Below the pieces are notes generated by a model that ran no database searches, had not been told where the DNA came from, and saw nothing but the letters and a program-made list of their open reading frames with translations. DNA of 18,857 nt from Campylobacteraceae bacterium (GTDB taxonomy: Bacteria; Campylobacterota; Campylobacteria; Campylobacterales; Sulfurospirillaceae), in the NCBI GenBank assembly GCA_019162915.1, contig JAFLKZ010000114.1, positions 1 to 18,857 of the forward strand, written 5' to 3'. The position numbers were made by a program, and so were the translations under genes. Below, one piece after another: positions 6,756 to 14,244 of the stretch. The first letter of the stretch is position 1; each line of letters opens with the position of its first letter.

Positions 6756-7843
6756 TTTTCTTTAAAATATCTGGCTTCTTTTTTTTCTATTTTGTCGTAA
6801 CCGGTGTTTATGTTATCTTTATGCCAAAAATTCTACAAAACTTAAATTACACTCCTTTACAAATAGGGGCCATTTTTGCCCTTGCCCCTTTAATGCGATT
6901 TTTTGTTCCTTTTTTATTTTTGAAGAAGATAGAACTCACCAAAGAAGTTTTTTATAAAGCACTCGGTGGTGCCCTTCTCGCTATTGCGCTTTTTTATGTG
7001 ACTATCAAAGATTTTTATCTTTTTATGTTTCCCAATCTTCTCCTTGGAGCTTCGTTGGGAATGATTTTACCGTATGTGGAAACCTACGCCATAATGCATC
7101 TTCAAAAAGAAAGATTTGGTCGTTCTCGCCTTTTTGGTTCTATTGGATTTATGTTAGTGGGTATTATTTTGGCGAGGCATTTAGATGATTATACTAATGG
7201 ACTGCACTATCTTCTTTTGGGGATGATTTTCACTGCTCTTTTCGCCTATGTTCTAACGCTCAATAATCCAAACTTTAAAACAAAAAGTGAAAGAGTAAAT
7301 ACCTTTTTTAAATTAGGTGATGCCAAATTTTTATGGATGAGTCTTTTTTTAATGCAAATGAGTTTTGGAGCATTTTATAACTTCTTTACGATTTATGAAA
7401 CTGACCATGGTATTAGTTTAGAAACAACAAGCTATCTTTGGGCTTTTGGTGTCATTTGCGAAATAGCGCTTTTCTATTTCCAAGCACCTTTATTTCAAAA
7501 AATAAATCTTCTAACACTAGTAAAAATTGCTATTCTTGCCACGGTTATACGATGGCTTTTGCTCTTTTTATTTCCAGATTCACTATTGATCTCTTTTGCA
7601 GCACAATCTTTACATGCTTTTAGTTTTGCCCTCCATCATACCGCCGCTCTTAGCCTTCTTTACACGCTCTACGAAGATAAGAAGTTAGCAGCACAATTTT
7701 ACTATGGATTTTCTTTTGGCTTAGGAGGCTTTGCGGGTGCTCTTGTTGCAGGATATTTTTATGGCCCTTACCTTTACGCTTATGCCACTATTGTAGCCGC
7801 ATGCTCATTTGGGGCACTTCTTTTTTTCAAGGAGAAAGGATAA
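6752..7843 (+). CDS. Major facilitator superfamily transporter (MFS_1-like)
   Basis: A 363-residue, very hydrophobic protein with about eleven to twelve predicted membrane helices and no large soluble domain. The N-terminal GVYVIFMPKILQNLNYTPLQIG and the loop RFGRSRLFGSIGFMLVG match the MFS_1-like/HcaT-NupG-like group, in which an R-x-[FW]-GSIGF motif follows helix 4. The substrate cannot be told. The start is GTG at 6752-6754, overlapping the RDD gene's TGA as GTGA. It is the last gene of the forward operon. Its final 17 bases overlap the end of the reverse-strand fliL-like gene, and no terminator hairpin is visible between them. Confidence 0.83.
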   Translation: MIFFKISGFFFFYFVVTGVYVIFMPKILQNLNYTPLQIGAIFALAPLMRFFVPFLFLKKIELTKEVFYKALGGALLAIALFYVTIKDFYLFMFPNLLLGASLGMILPYVETYAIMHLQKERFGRSRLFGSIGFMLVGIILARHLDDYTNGLHYLLLGMIFTALFAYVLTLNNPNFKTKSERVNTFFKLGDAKFLWMSLFLMQMSFGAFYNFFTIYETDHGISLETTSYLWAFGVICEIALFYFQAPLFQKINLLTLVKIAILATVIRWLLLFLFPDSLLISFAAQSLHAFSFALHHTAALSLLYTLYEDKKLAAQFYYGFSFGLGGFAGALVAGYFYGPYLYAYATIVAACSFGALLFFKEKG

Positions 7844-8282
7844 AGTTTTTTAGGTAAACAGTTTCTATTTTATAGCCAAATGACTCTTCCATCACATCTA
7901 CCAATTCTTGCTTAAATCTCTCTTTTCCCTTTTCATTTTGTAGTTTATTGGCGTCCATTGAGGAGATGTACTGCAAAAGAACATTGCGAACATTGTCTAT
8001 ATTTTTTTCAAGTGCTTTTTTTTCTTGTGTATTTTTCATTACAAAAGCAATATCTGCTTTTAATATTTTGTATTTATCGGAACGAATATTGATAAAAATA
8101 GTTTCCAAGCCAAGTTCTTTAGGATCTGTACTTACATTGGTGGCTTTTGCTGTGGAGGGCATAGTCGTGTAGGAAGGTTTTGTTTCATCATCTTTTAAAA
8201 TAAAATTTATCGCTACAAATCCTAAAATAATCAAAAATACAATGATGGCGAGAGAAACTTTGAAAATCTTGTCATTAAACAT
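7827..8282 (-). CDS. FliL-like membrane protein
   Basis: A 151-residue protein with a short cytoplasmic end, one membrane helix (about 8-28) and a periplasmic domain. The layout and the C-terminal ESFGYKIETVYLKNFIL closely resemble the FliL ending (V-x-x-VYFTxFxxQ), and ELGLETIFINIRSDKYKILKADIAFVM fits the FliL beta-strand pattern. FliL family proteins sit at the flagellar motor and affect stator engagement. It is not in a flagellar operon here; it is the last gene behind lemA and the DUF3137 gene. It could therefore be a second FliL-domain protein with another role. ATG with AAGGAA upstream; 12 bases separate it from the DUF3137 gene. Confidence 0.68.
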   Translation of the reverse strand: MFNDKIFKVSLAIIVFLIILGFVAINFILKDDETKPSYTTMPSTAKATNVSTDPKELGLETIFINIRSDKYKILKADIAFVMKNTQEKKALEKNIDNVRNVLLQYISSMDANKLQNEKGKERFKQELVDVMEESFGYKIETVYLKNFILSP

Positions 8283-8294
8283 ATGTTTCCTTTT

Positions 8295-9260
8295 TTATCT
8301 TTTGCTCCAAATCTTATCCCCTAGTTTAAACTCATCCACAATCCCGATAATCATGCTAAGAAGTTCAAAATACTCTTTTATCTGAGAGAATTTTAGTAAA
8401 GACTTTGTTAATATCGGCTCAAACAGCTCTTTGTTGTAGTCAACACAAAGATACATCTTAGAATTAACGAAACTAAGTGAAAGATTCTTCTTATTTTTAT
8501 TTTTAAAATTGATAATTTTTTCCATTAATGTGTGCGATAGTATATAACGACTCTCGATTTGGTCATCACCATACACCACAAAAAACTTTTCAAATTCACT
8601 GTTATCTAGTTTGATAAGTTCACCTTTTGACGTATTGAGGCTTTGCATCCACGAACCTAAAACACCTAAAGAGCGTTCCGCAAAATCAGGAAATATAAAA
8701 GTTTTAGATTTAAAATCTTTATTAAAATCAACAATAAAAAAAAGTCCTTGAAAATGGGTATACCAGTGCTCTTTTCCATCTTTATCTTTTCTTTTTTCCT
8801 CTACATGTAAAGTTGAAAACCGTGTCTTAACACCATTAATGACACCACTGACTAAGTCACTACCACTAAATTTATCGTAGTTTTGAGAGAAAATACCACT
8901 TTGCTGATATTCTGATTCTAAAATAGAATGCTCTTTGTCATAGACTAGTGAAGGGTCAATAAAATGGATAACTTTTTCAATAATATTGTCTTTAAAAAGA
9001 GATTTATAGCCCGCTATTTCATGTCGATAAATAAACATATAAATCAAAAAAGCCACCATGGAACTAAGCAAAAATGCGTGAAGAGGAATTAAAAATTTAC
9101 CTTGTATCAGGAAAAAGCAAAAACTCATCCCTAAAATAATCAATACATAAATAGCTTTTTTGAGTTTAGCAATAATACGCAGTCTCTCATTTTCTAAAAC
9201 TTTTAAGTCTGCATACATAGACTCATAGTAATAATCAAGTAGTGAGGAAAGTTTTGCCAT
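8295..9260 (-). CDS. DUF3137 family membrane protein, LemA partner
   Basis: A 321-residue protein with an N-terminal helical part, two closely spaced membrane helices (about 36-52 and 57-77) and a long C-terminal soluble domain. The stretch FIFPDFAERSLGVLG, then LIKLDNSEFEKFFVVYGDDQIESRYILS with the following helices, is the DUF3137 pattern: a conserved E/D-F-E-x-x-F-x-V-Y-x-x-D core. DUF3137 genes are repeatedly found next to lemA, as here (two bases between the lemA stop and this ATG). There is no clear ribosome-binding site, so translation is probably coupled to lemA. Biochemical function is unknown. One TACATGTA palindrome lies inside it, near residue 152. Confidence 0.8.
   Translation of the reverse strand: MAKLSSLLDYYYESMYADLKVLENERLRIIAKLKKAIYVLIILGMSFCFFLIQGKFLIPLHAFLLSSMVAFLIYMFIYRHEIAGYKSLFKDNIIEKVIHFIDPSLVYDKEHSILESEYQQSGIFSQNYDKFSGSDLVSGVINGVKTRFSTLHVEEKRKDKDGKEHWYTHFQGLFFIVDFNKDFKSKTFIFPDFAERSLGVLGSWMQSLNTSKGELIKLDNSEFEKFFVVYGDDQIESRYILSHTLMEKIINFKNKNKKNLSLSFVNSKMYLCVDYNKELFEPILTKSLLKFSQIKEYFELLSMIIGIVDEFKLGDKIWSKR
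8800..8811. repeat. TACATGTA palindrome, copy 8
   Basis: TCTACATGTAAA inside the DUF3137 gene (reverse strand), read as Leu-His-Val-Glu. Confidence 0.75.
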
Positions 9261-9262
9261 TA

Positions 9263-9820
9263 TTATTTTTGAAAGAGATTTTTAACATCCACATTTTGAC
9301 GTTCACTCTGGATTATTGTAAAAAGCATCTTATGTTCAAGGTGCATCAAACTTGCCATCATATTGGTTGGAAACATCTCTATGGCATTATGATAGTCGGT
9401 GACACTTTGATTGTAAGCTCTTCTTGCCGCTGAAATCTGCTCTTCAAGTTCGTTGAGAGTATGTTGGAGATGGAGAAAATTTTCATTCGCTTTTAAAGTA
9501 GGATAGTTTTCCACACTCACCATCAATCCACCAAGCATCTGTGAAAACTGATTGTCTAGCTTCATCTTAGCTTCGTTATCCAGTCCACTTTGCATTGCCT
9601 GACTTCTAAGTTGCGTGATTTTTTCTAATGTTGTTTTTTCATGTATCATGTATTCTTGGAGTGAGCTTATAATGCTAGGAAGAAGGTCATAACGTTTTTT
9701 TAGTACTGCATCAACGCCAGCAAATATATTGTCTACTTGATTTTTCTTTGATATCAAAGCGTTATACATCAAAACAATCACTAAACCGATAATTCCAGCA
9801 ACGATAAGAAATGTTTGCAT
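9263..9820 (-). CDS. lemA: LemA family protein
   Basis: A 185-residue membrane-anchored helical protein. One N-terminal membrane helix (about 3-20) is followed by YNALISKKNQVDNIFAGVDAVLKKRYDLLP (19-48), the hallmark of LemA (N-x-L-V-x-x-x-x-V-x-x-A-x-x-x-I-x-V-x-L-x-R-R-x-D-L-[IV]-P). The central NEFLxLQ-like NENFLHLQHTLNELEEQISAARRAYN is the second conserved block. The family's role is not settled. Strong ribosome-binding site TAGGAG seven bases before ATG. It heads a reverse-strand trio lemA, DUF3137, fliL-like and lies 62 bases downstream of typA. Confidence 0.9.
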   Translation of the reverse strand: MQTFLIVAGIIGLVIVLMYNALISKKNQVDNIFAGVDAVLKKRYDLLPSIISSLQEYMIHEKTTLEKITQLRSQAMQSGLDNEAKMKLDNQFSQMLGGLMVSVENYPTLKANENFLHLQHTLNELEEQISAARRAYNQSVTDYHNAIEMFPTNMMASLMHLEHKMLFTIIQSERQNVDVKNLFQK

Positions 9821-9843
9821 ATTAAAACTCCTAGAAGGAAGAG

Positions 9844-9871
9844 ATAGGCTTCTTGTTTCAAAGAAGCCTAT
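9844..9871 (-). terminator. Intercistronic hairpin between typA and lemA
   Basis: A perfect 11-base-pair stem, ATAGGCTTCTT (9844-9854) with AAGAAGCCTAT (9861-9871), and a six-base loop. It starts 12 bases downstream of the typA stop and ends 23 bases upstream of the lemA ATG. On the typA strand the stem is followed by CTCTTCCTTCT, which is pyrimidine-rich but not a clean U-tract. It may be a weak terminator, a partial terminator that lowers lemA expression, or an mRNA-stabilising hairpin at the typA 3' end. Confidence 0.55.
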
Positions 9872-9882
9872 TGACTAAATTT

Positions 9883-11685
9883 TTACTTACCGCCCATTCT
9901 CTTTCTCATCGTTGGGTCAAGGTATTTTTTACGAATTCTAATGTTGATAGGTGTAACTTCCACTAATTCATCATTTTCAATCCACTCAAGGGCTAACTCT
10001 AAATTCATTTTGCGAGGTGGAACAAGCTTGATAGCTTCATCAGCACCACTACTTCTAACGTTACTTTGTGCTTTTCCTTTGATAGGGTTAACATCTAAAT
10101 CATTAGGACGTGCATGCTCACCGATAATCATACCCGCATAAACTTTAACTTGTACATCAATAAAAAGTGAACCTCTCTCTTGTAAACTAAAGAGTGAATA
10201 ACCCATTGCGGTACCATTTTCCATAGAAACGAGTGCGCCATTTTTACGGTGTTCAACTTCGCCACTAAGTGGTCTAAATTCTAAAAATGAGTGGTTCATA
10301 ACACCCTCACCTTTAGTATCTGTCAAAAACTGTCCACGAAAACCGATAAGTCCACGTGCAGGAATTTCAAATTCAATTCTCGTTTGGCCATCACCTGTTG
10401 GGCTCATAGCTTTCATTTCTGCTTTTTTACGACCTAATTTTTCGATAACTGTTCCGGTAAATTCATCTGGAACATCCACAACCAAATGCTCAAAAGGTTC
10501 CATTTTAACGCCATCTTCTACTTTAGTGATAACTTCAGGACGCGCAAGTGAAAATTCAAAACCTTCTCTTCTCATGTTTTCAGCCAAAATAGTGATTTGA
10601 AGCTCACCACGTCCGCTTACTTTAAATTTACCCTCGCCTGCATTCTCATATCGCATGGCGATGTTCGTTTTCATCTCTGCTTCTAAACGCTCATTGATTT
10701 TGTTTGACGTGACATATTTTCCATCAAGTCCTGCAAAAGGAGAATCGTTAACACCAAAAACAACTGAAAGCGTAGGCTCTTCAATATGCAATGGATCAAG
10801 AGGCATTGGATTACTAGGATCTACGATACTATCACCAACGTCAAGTGTTTCAAAACCAGCAATAGCAACGATATCGCCACTTTCTGCTTCATTGATGTCA
10901 ATTCGTTCAAGTCCGTGAAAACCAATTAATTTTGATACACGTCCTCTTAATTGCTCACCATCCGCTTTTGCTAGCATAACCGTTTCATTCTTTTTAATTC
11001 TTCCGTTGAAGATACGAGCGATACCGATTTTTCCTACATAGTTGTCATAATCAAGTGTGAAAACTTGTAATTGTAATGGATTGTCAGCAGAACCTGTTGG
11101 TTTTTTAACAGTTCTAATAATGGTTTCAAAAAGAGGCTCAAGATTTTTGTTCTCATCAGCCATATTGTATTTTGCATAACCATCACGCGCTGCAGCATAA
11201 ATAATAGGGAATTCAAGTTGTTCATCATTCGCACCAAGAGCGACAAGAAGGTCAAATACTTCATCAACAACTCTCTCAGCATCAGCAGCTGGTTTGTCTA
11301 TTTTATTAACAACAACGATTGGGCACAGACCAAGGCTCAATGCTTTTTTAACAACAAATTTTGTTTGAGGCATAACACCTTCTTGCGCATCAACAAGCAA
11401 CAAAACACCATCTACCATTTTCAAAACACGCTCAACCTCGCCACCAAAATCAGCATGGCCTGGGGTATCGATAATATTAATTTTGGTATCTTTATAACGA
11501 ATAGCTGTATTCTTTGACAAAATGGTAATTCCACGTTCTTTTTCAAGATCGTTGCTGTCCATGGCTCGTTCTTCAACTTTGTGGTGTGCTGTATAAGTAC
11601 CTGATTGTTTTAATAATTCATCCACTAATGTGGTTTTACCATGATCAACGTGCGCGATAACGGCAATATTTCTAAAGTCTTGCAA
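9883..11685 (-). CDS. typA: Translational GTPase TypA/BipA
   Basis: Ribosome-associated GTPase of the elongation factor family, involved in ribosome assembly and stress adaptation. G1 AHVDHGKT is at residues 11-18, G2 ERGITI near 50-55, G3 DTPGH at 73-77 and G4 NKID at 127-130. The two beta-barrel/EF-G-like domains and the TypA-specific C-terminal region follow, including NGTAMGYSLFSLQERGSLFI and IIGEHARPNDLDVN. Length 600 is standard. The start is TTG at 11683-11685 (TTG CAA GAC), supported by GAGGAG six bases upstream and by the MQDFRNIAVIAHVDHGKTT alignment. The typA gene lying divergently beside fliK is also seen in Campylobacter. Confidence 0.96.
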   Translation of the reverse strand: MQDFRNIAVIAHVDHGKTTLVDELLKQSGTYTAHHKVEERAMDSNDLEKERGITILSKNTAIRYKDTKINIIDTPGHADFGGEVERVLKMVDGVLLLVDAQEGVMPQTKFVVKKALSLGLCPIVVVNKIDKPAADAERVVDEVFDLLVALGANDEQLEFPIIYAAARDGYAKYNMADENKNLEPLFETIIRTVKKPTGSADNPLQLQVFTLDYDNYVGKIGIARIFNGRIKKNETVMLAKADGEQLRGRVSKLIGFHGLERIDINEAESGDIVAIAGFETLDVGDSIVDPSNPMPLDPLHIEEPTLSVVFGVNDSPFAGLDGKYVTSNKINERLEAEMKTNIAMRYENAGEGKFKVSGRGELQITILAENMRREGFEFSLARPEVITKVEDGVKMEPFEHLVVDVPDEFTGTVIEKLGRKKAEMKAMSPTGDGQTRIEFEIPARGLIGFRGQFLTDTKGEGVMNHSFLEFRPLSGEVEHRKNGALVSMENGTAMGYSLFSLQERGSLFIDVQVKVYAGMIIGEHARPNDLDVNPIKGKAQSNVRSSGADEAIKLVPPRKMNLELALEWIENDELVEVTPINIRIRKKYLDPTMRKRMGGK

Positions 11686-11708
11686 AAAAATCTCCTCTGA
11701 GTTTGGCT

Positions 11709-11714
11709 TTTATA
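11709..11714 (-). promoter_or_regulatory. Putative -10 box for typA
   Basis: Reads TATAAA on the reverse strand, preceded by a T-rich run (CACTTTTTATTTTAGAGG), and about 24 bases before the typA TTG start. This fits the -10-only promoter style of the phylum. The GAGGAG ribosome-binding site falls within the inferred short leader. Confidence 0.4.
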
Positions 11715-11799
11715 CCTCTAAAATAAAAAGTGTTGGGTTTTGTATTTTGGAGTCAATATGAGCGATTATACCATTTTATTGCTAAATTTGAAACATTCC

Positions 11800-11811
11800 C
11801 TTACATGTAAA
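11800..11811. repeat. TACATGTA palindrome, copy 9 (the only intergenic one)
   Basis: CTTACATGTAAA between typA and fliK, centred about 30 bases upstream of the sigma-54 -24 element. It is the only copy placed where it could act as an operator. Confidence 0.75.
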
Positions 11812-11835
11812 GAGATATTGAAATTTTATGTTAGA

Positions 11836-11851
11836 TGGAACATATATTGCT
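11836..11851 (+). promoter_or_regulatory. Sigma-54 promoter of the fliK-flgD-flgE operon
   Basis: TGGAAC-N5-TTGCT: the -24 GG (11837-11838) and -12 GC (11849-11850) are exactly 12 bases apart, as required. The sequence matches the Campylobacter flagellar form GGAAC-N5-TTGCTT, with TTGCTT complete at 11847-11852. Transcription should start near 11861-11863, about 48 bases before the fliK ATG, which has AAAAAGGTAAG as ribosome-binding site. Hook genes are known sigma-54 (RpoN) targets driven by FlgR in this phylum, which fits the genes downstream. Confidence 0.82.
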
Positions 11852-11909
11852 TTATTTAGTCGTGTAGTTCTTCAAAAAAATTGTAACTAGTATAAAAAGG
11901 TAAGAAAAA

Positions 11910-13532
11910 ATGGCAGATGTTACTACTTATGTTAACAATGCAAGTCCACTCAATTTAGCTTTAAGCGGTGGTGAAACGAAAAAAAGTACGAATGAAAAAA
12001 CAGCGTCAAAAAGCTTCATATCTATTATGCTTGCGCAATTGACGGATGCGGCAAAAGTGAGTCCTAAATCTGTAAAAGAGACTGTTGCCGAAGCCAAAGA
12101 AGAAATCAAAGAGGTAAAAACGACAACAAAAGCAAAAAGTATCGATGAACATCTTTTGGAAGATATTTTAAAAGTGGTAAATTTTCTTAAAAATGGTACA
12201 CAAGCAACTTCTTTTCCTACACTAAAATCATCCAGTAGATTAGAAAAAATTCTTACTAATGAAACAGCAGTCAAAGACTTTGGTGAAGTAAAAAATGTCA
12301 GTGATTTGATGGCTTTATCTAAAAAATATAATTTAGGATTAGAAAAATTATCTTTTTCAAAAGAAAGCTTAGAATCCCTCAAAAAGGAGTTTCCAGCTCT
12401 TGCAAAAAGTGATTTTTTTCAAACTATTACAGAAGAGACGCCCCTTGAAGAAACTATCCCTGATACTAAAATCACCAGTAATTCAATTAATCCATTAGAA
12501 GTGCAAAACAAAAAAAGTGAAAATACTGCACCCCATTCAGCACTCAAAGAGTTAATGTCAAAAGAGATCAAAGAGGAACCAAAAACAACTACGCCTCATC
12601 AGCAAACAAAGATTGAAGAAGTTTCCAAAACAGAAACTATCGCATTAGAAGATGAAGCATTGATAGTAAATGAAAAGCAAATAATCAAAGAAATAAAAGT
12701 TGTATCTGAAAATGCAGAATCTAAAAAAGTAACCCCTTCCCAAGTAGAAATTGTAACGCAAAAAATCGTAACTCCTTCTACAGATGAAGCTAAAATAGAC
12801 AAAAAATTAAAAACAGAACCTGCAAAAGTAGCAGAAGCAACTTTGAGTGAAGAGATTAAGCAAGAAGTAAAATCAGCCCCTATTACGAGAATTCATGAAG
12901 TAAAAACAGAAAATACCTCAGCCCAAAAGGGATTGACAGAAACTATTTTGCAAAATATCAAAATAGAAAAACCCATCATGGAAAAACCCTCCGATGAAAC
13001 TCTCGTTGCGGTACCAACACCGCTTATGAATTCTGAAGAAGTAATAAAAAGTGAAAATATCGAAACCAAGCAAAGCACCATAGAAGTAAAAGCTGTTCAA
13101 AAACAAGAGATTACGACTAAACAACCTATCACATCAAGAGAGAGTCTCAATCAATTTGCAACAGACCTCAAAGAGAAAATAGACAATTACAAAGCGCCTA
13201 TTATGAAAGTAGAACTAGCCCTTAACCCTAAAAATCTAGGGGAAGTCGAGGTCACACTTTTAACAAGAGGAAATAATTTACATGTAAACATTTCTTCCAA
13301 TTCAACAACCATGACACTTTTTACTCAAAATCAAGCTGAGTTTAAAAATGCCCTCGTCAATATGGGCTTTACAAATTTGGAGATGAATTTTAATGACCAA
13401 AGGGAAAGTGGACAACAACCTCAACATAATAATCAAAAAAGTAGTGGCGAATTATATGAAGAATTACCCACAGAGCAAGCCTCCAATGAAAATACTGCTT
13501 CTATCGAAGTAGTCATTCCAAGATACGTATAA
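11910..13532 (+). CDS. fliK: Flagellar hook-length control protein FliK
   Basis: Exported ruler protein that measures hook length and switches the flagellar export gate to filament substrates. Residues about 1-430 are hydrophilic and low in complexity, rich in Lys, Glu, Thr and Ser (many KTE/IEE/VKT runs), as expected for the ruler part. The conserved C-terminal domain begins at about 431 with MKVELALNPKNLGEVEVTLL, then LHVNISSNSTTMTLFTQNQAEFKNALVNMGF, the FliK Flg_hook domain. The 540-residue length is within the family's wide range. Identity is supported by flgD following 10 bases later and by the sigma-54 promoter upstream. A perfect TTTACATGTAAA palindrome lies in the C-terminal domain. 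Confidence 0.9.
   Translation: MADVTTYVNNASPLNLALSGGETKKSTNEKTASKSFISIMLAQLTDAAKVSPKSVKETVAEAKEEIKEVKTTTKAKSIDEHLLEDILKVVNFLKNGTQATSFPTLKSSSRLEKILTNETAVKDFGEVKNVSDLMALSKKYNLGLEKLSFSKESLESLKKEFPALAKSDFFQTITEETPLEETIPDTKITSNSINPLEVQNKKSENTAPHSALKELMSKEIKEEPKTTTPHQQTKIEEVSKTETIALEDEALIVNEKQIIKEIKVVSENAESKKVTPSQVEIVTQKIVTPSTDEAKIDKKLKTEPAKVAEATLSEEIKQEVKSAPITRIHEVKTENTSAQKGLTETILQNIKIEKPIMEKPSDETLVAVPTPLMNSEEVIKSENIETKQSTIEVKAVQKQEITTKQPITSRESLNQFATDLKEKIDNYKAPIMKVELALNPKNLGEVEVTLLTRGNNLHVNISSNSTTMTLFTQNQAEFKNALVNMGFTNLEMNFNDQRESGQQPQHNNQKSSGELYEELPTEQASNENTASIEVVIPRYV
13277..13288. repeat. TTTACATGTAAA palindrome, copy 10 (perfect)
   Basis: Inside the conserved C-terminal domain of fliK, read as Leu-His-Val-Asn. 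Confidence 0.85.
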
Positions 13533-13542
13533 AGGATAAATC

Positions 13543-14235
13543 ATGGCAATTACAACATCAACAAGCTCATCAGGTTCAGGAATCACCACAAGCTATGTAG
13601 ATAGCTCAACAAGCAGTACAACCGCAAGTAATCCTGGAGCCGTTTTAAGTAAAGACTCTTTTATGAAACTTCTTTTGGTTGAACTTGCACACCAAGACCC
13701 GACTGCACCTATGGATTCTGATAAAATTTTGACACAAACTTCACAGTTAGCAGGTCTTGAAACACAAGAGAACACCAACAAAGTTATGACTGAACTCTCA
13801 AACCAAATGAAATCAAGTATGGATATGGGTGCCATCGGCGCTATCGGTAAAATGGCAAGTTTAGGTTCTAATGCTGTAAGCCTCGTAAAAGATACGACCT
13901 CGAAATTTGAAATTTATTTTGAAAAAGAGATTAAAACAGGAACACTCACGGTTACTGATAAAGATGGCAAGACTGTTAAAACTGTCTCTTTGGCAGACCA
14001 AGCAGGGAAAAGTGGTGTATTGGCTTTTGAGTGGGATGGAACTGATAATGGTGGCACTGCTTTAGCAGCTGGTAATTATAGTGTTACGGCTGATTATGTT
14101 GATGCAACAGGTGCGGCTCAATCTACACAATTTGGTATCTATCCTGTTGAATCAGTGCGATATCAAGATGGTAGTCCATTGATGAAACTAGGTTCTTCTT
14201 ATGTTCCACTAAGTTACATTACAGAATTTTTCTAG
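13543..14235 (+). CDS. flgD: Flagellar hook capping protein FlgD
   Basis: Scaffold cap on which hook subunits assemble outside the cell. After a Ser/Thr-rich N-terminus, residues about 35-85 carry the conserved FlgD block: LSKDSFMKLLLVELAHQDPT, then PMDSDKILTQTSQLAGLETQ. The C-terminal half has the Ig-like part (FEWDGTDNGGTALAAGNY, about 163-180, a near-invariant W-D-G-x-x-x-x-G motif) and the closing GSSYVPLSYITEF. Length 230 is normal. It is the middle gene of fliK-flgD-flgE, with AAGGA before ATG and nine bases to the next gene. Confidence 0.94.
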   Translation: MAITTSTSSSGSGITTSYVDSSTSSTTASNPGAVLSKDSFMKLLLVELAHQDPTAPMDSDKILTQTSQLAGLETQENTNKVMTELSNQMKSSMDMGAIGAIGKMASLGSNAVSLVKDTTSKFEIYFEKEIKTGTLTVTDKDGKTVKTVSLADQAGKSGVLAFEWDGTDNGGTALAAGNYSVTADYVDATGAAQSTQFGIYPVESVRYQDGSPLMKLGSSYVPLSYITEFF

Positions 14236-14244
14236 GACATACTC

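Noticed and set aside
7610..7618. TTTACATGC as a further palindrome copy
   Set aside because: Only one half matches. The same holds for CTACATGTGCC near 2413 and TTTACATATT near 16777.
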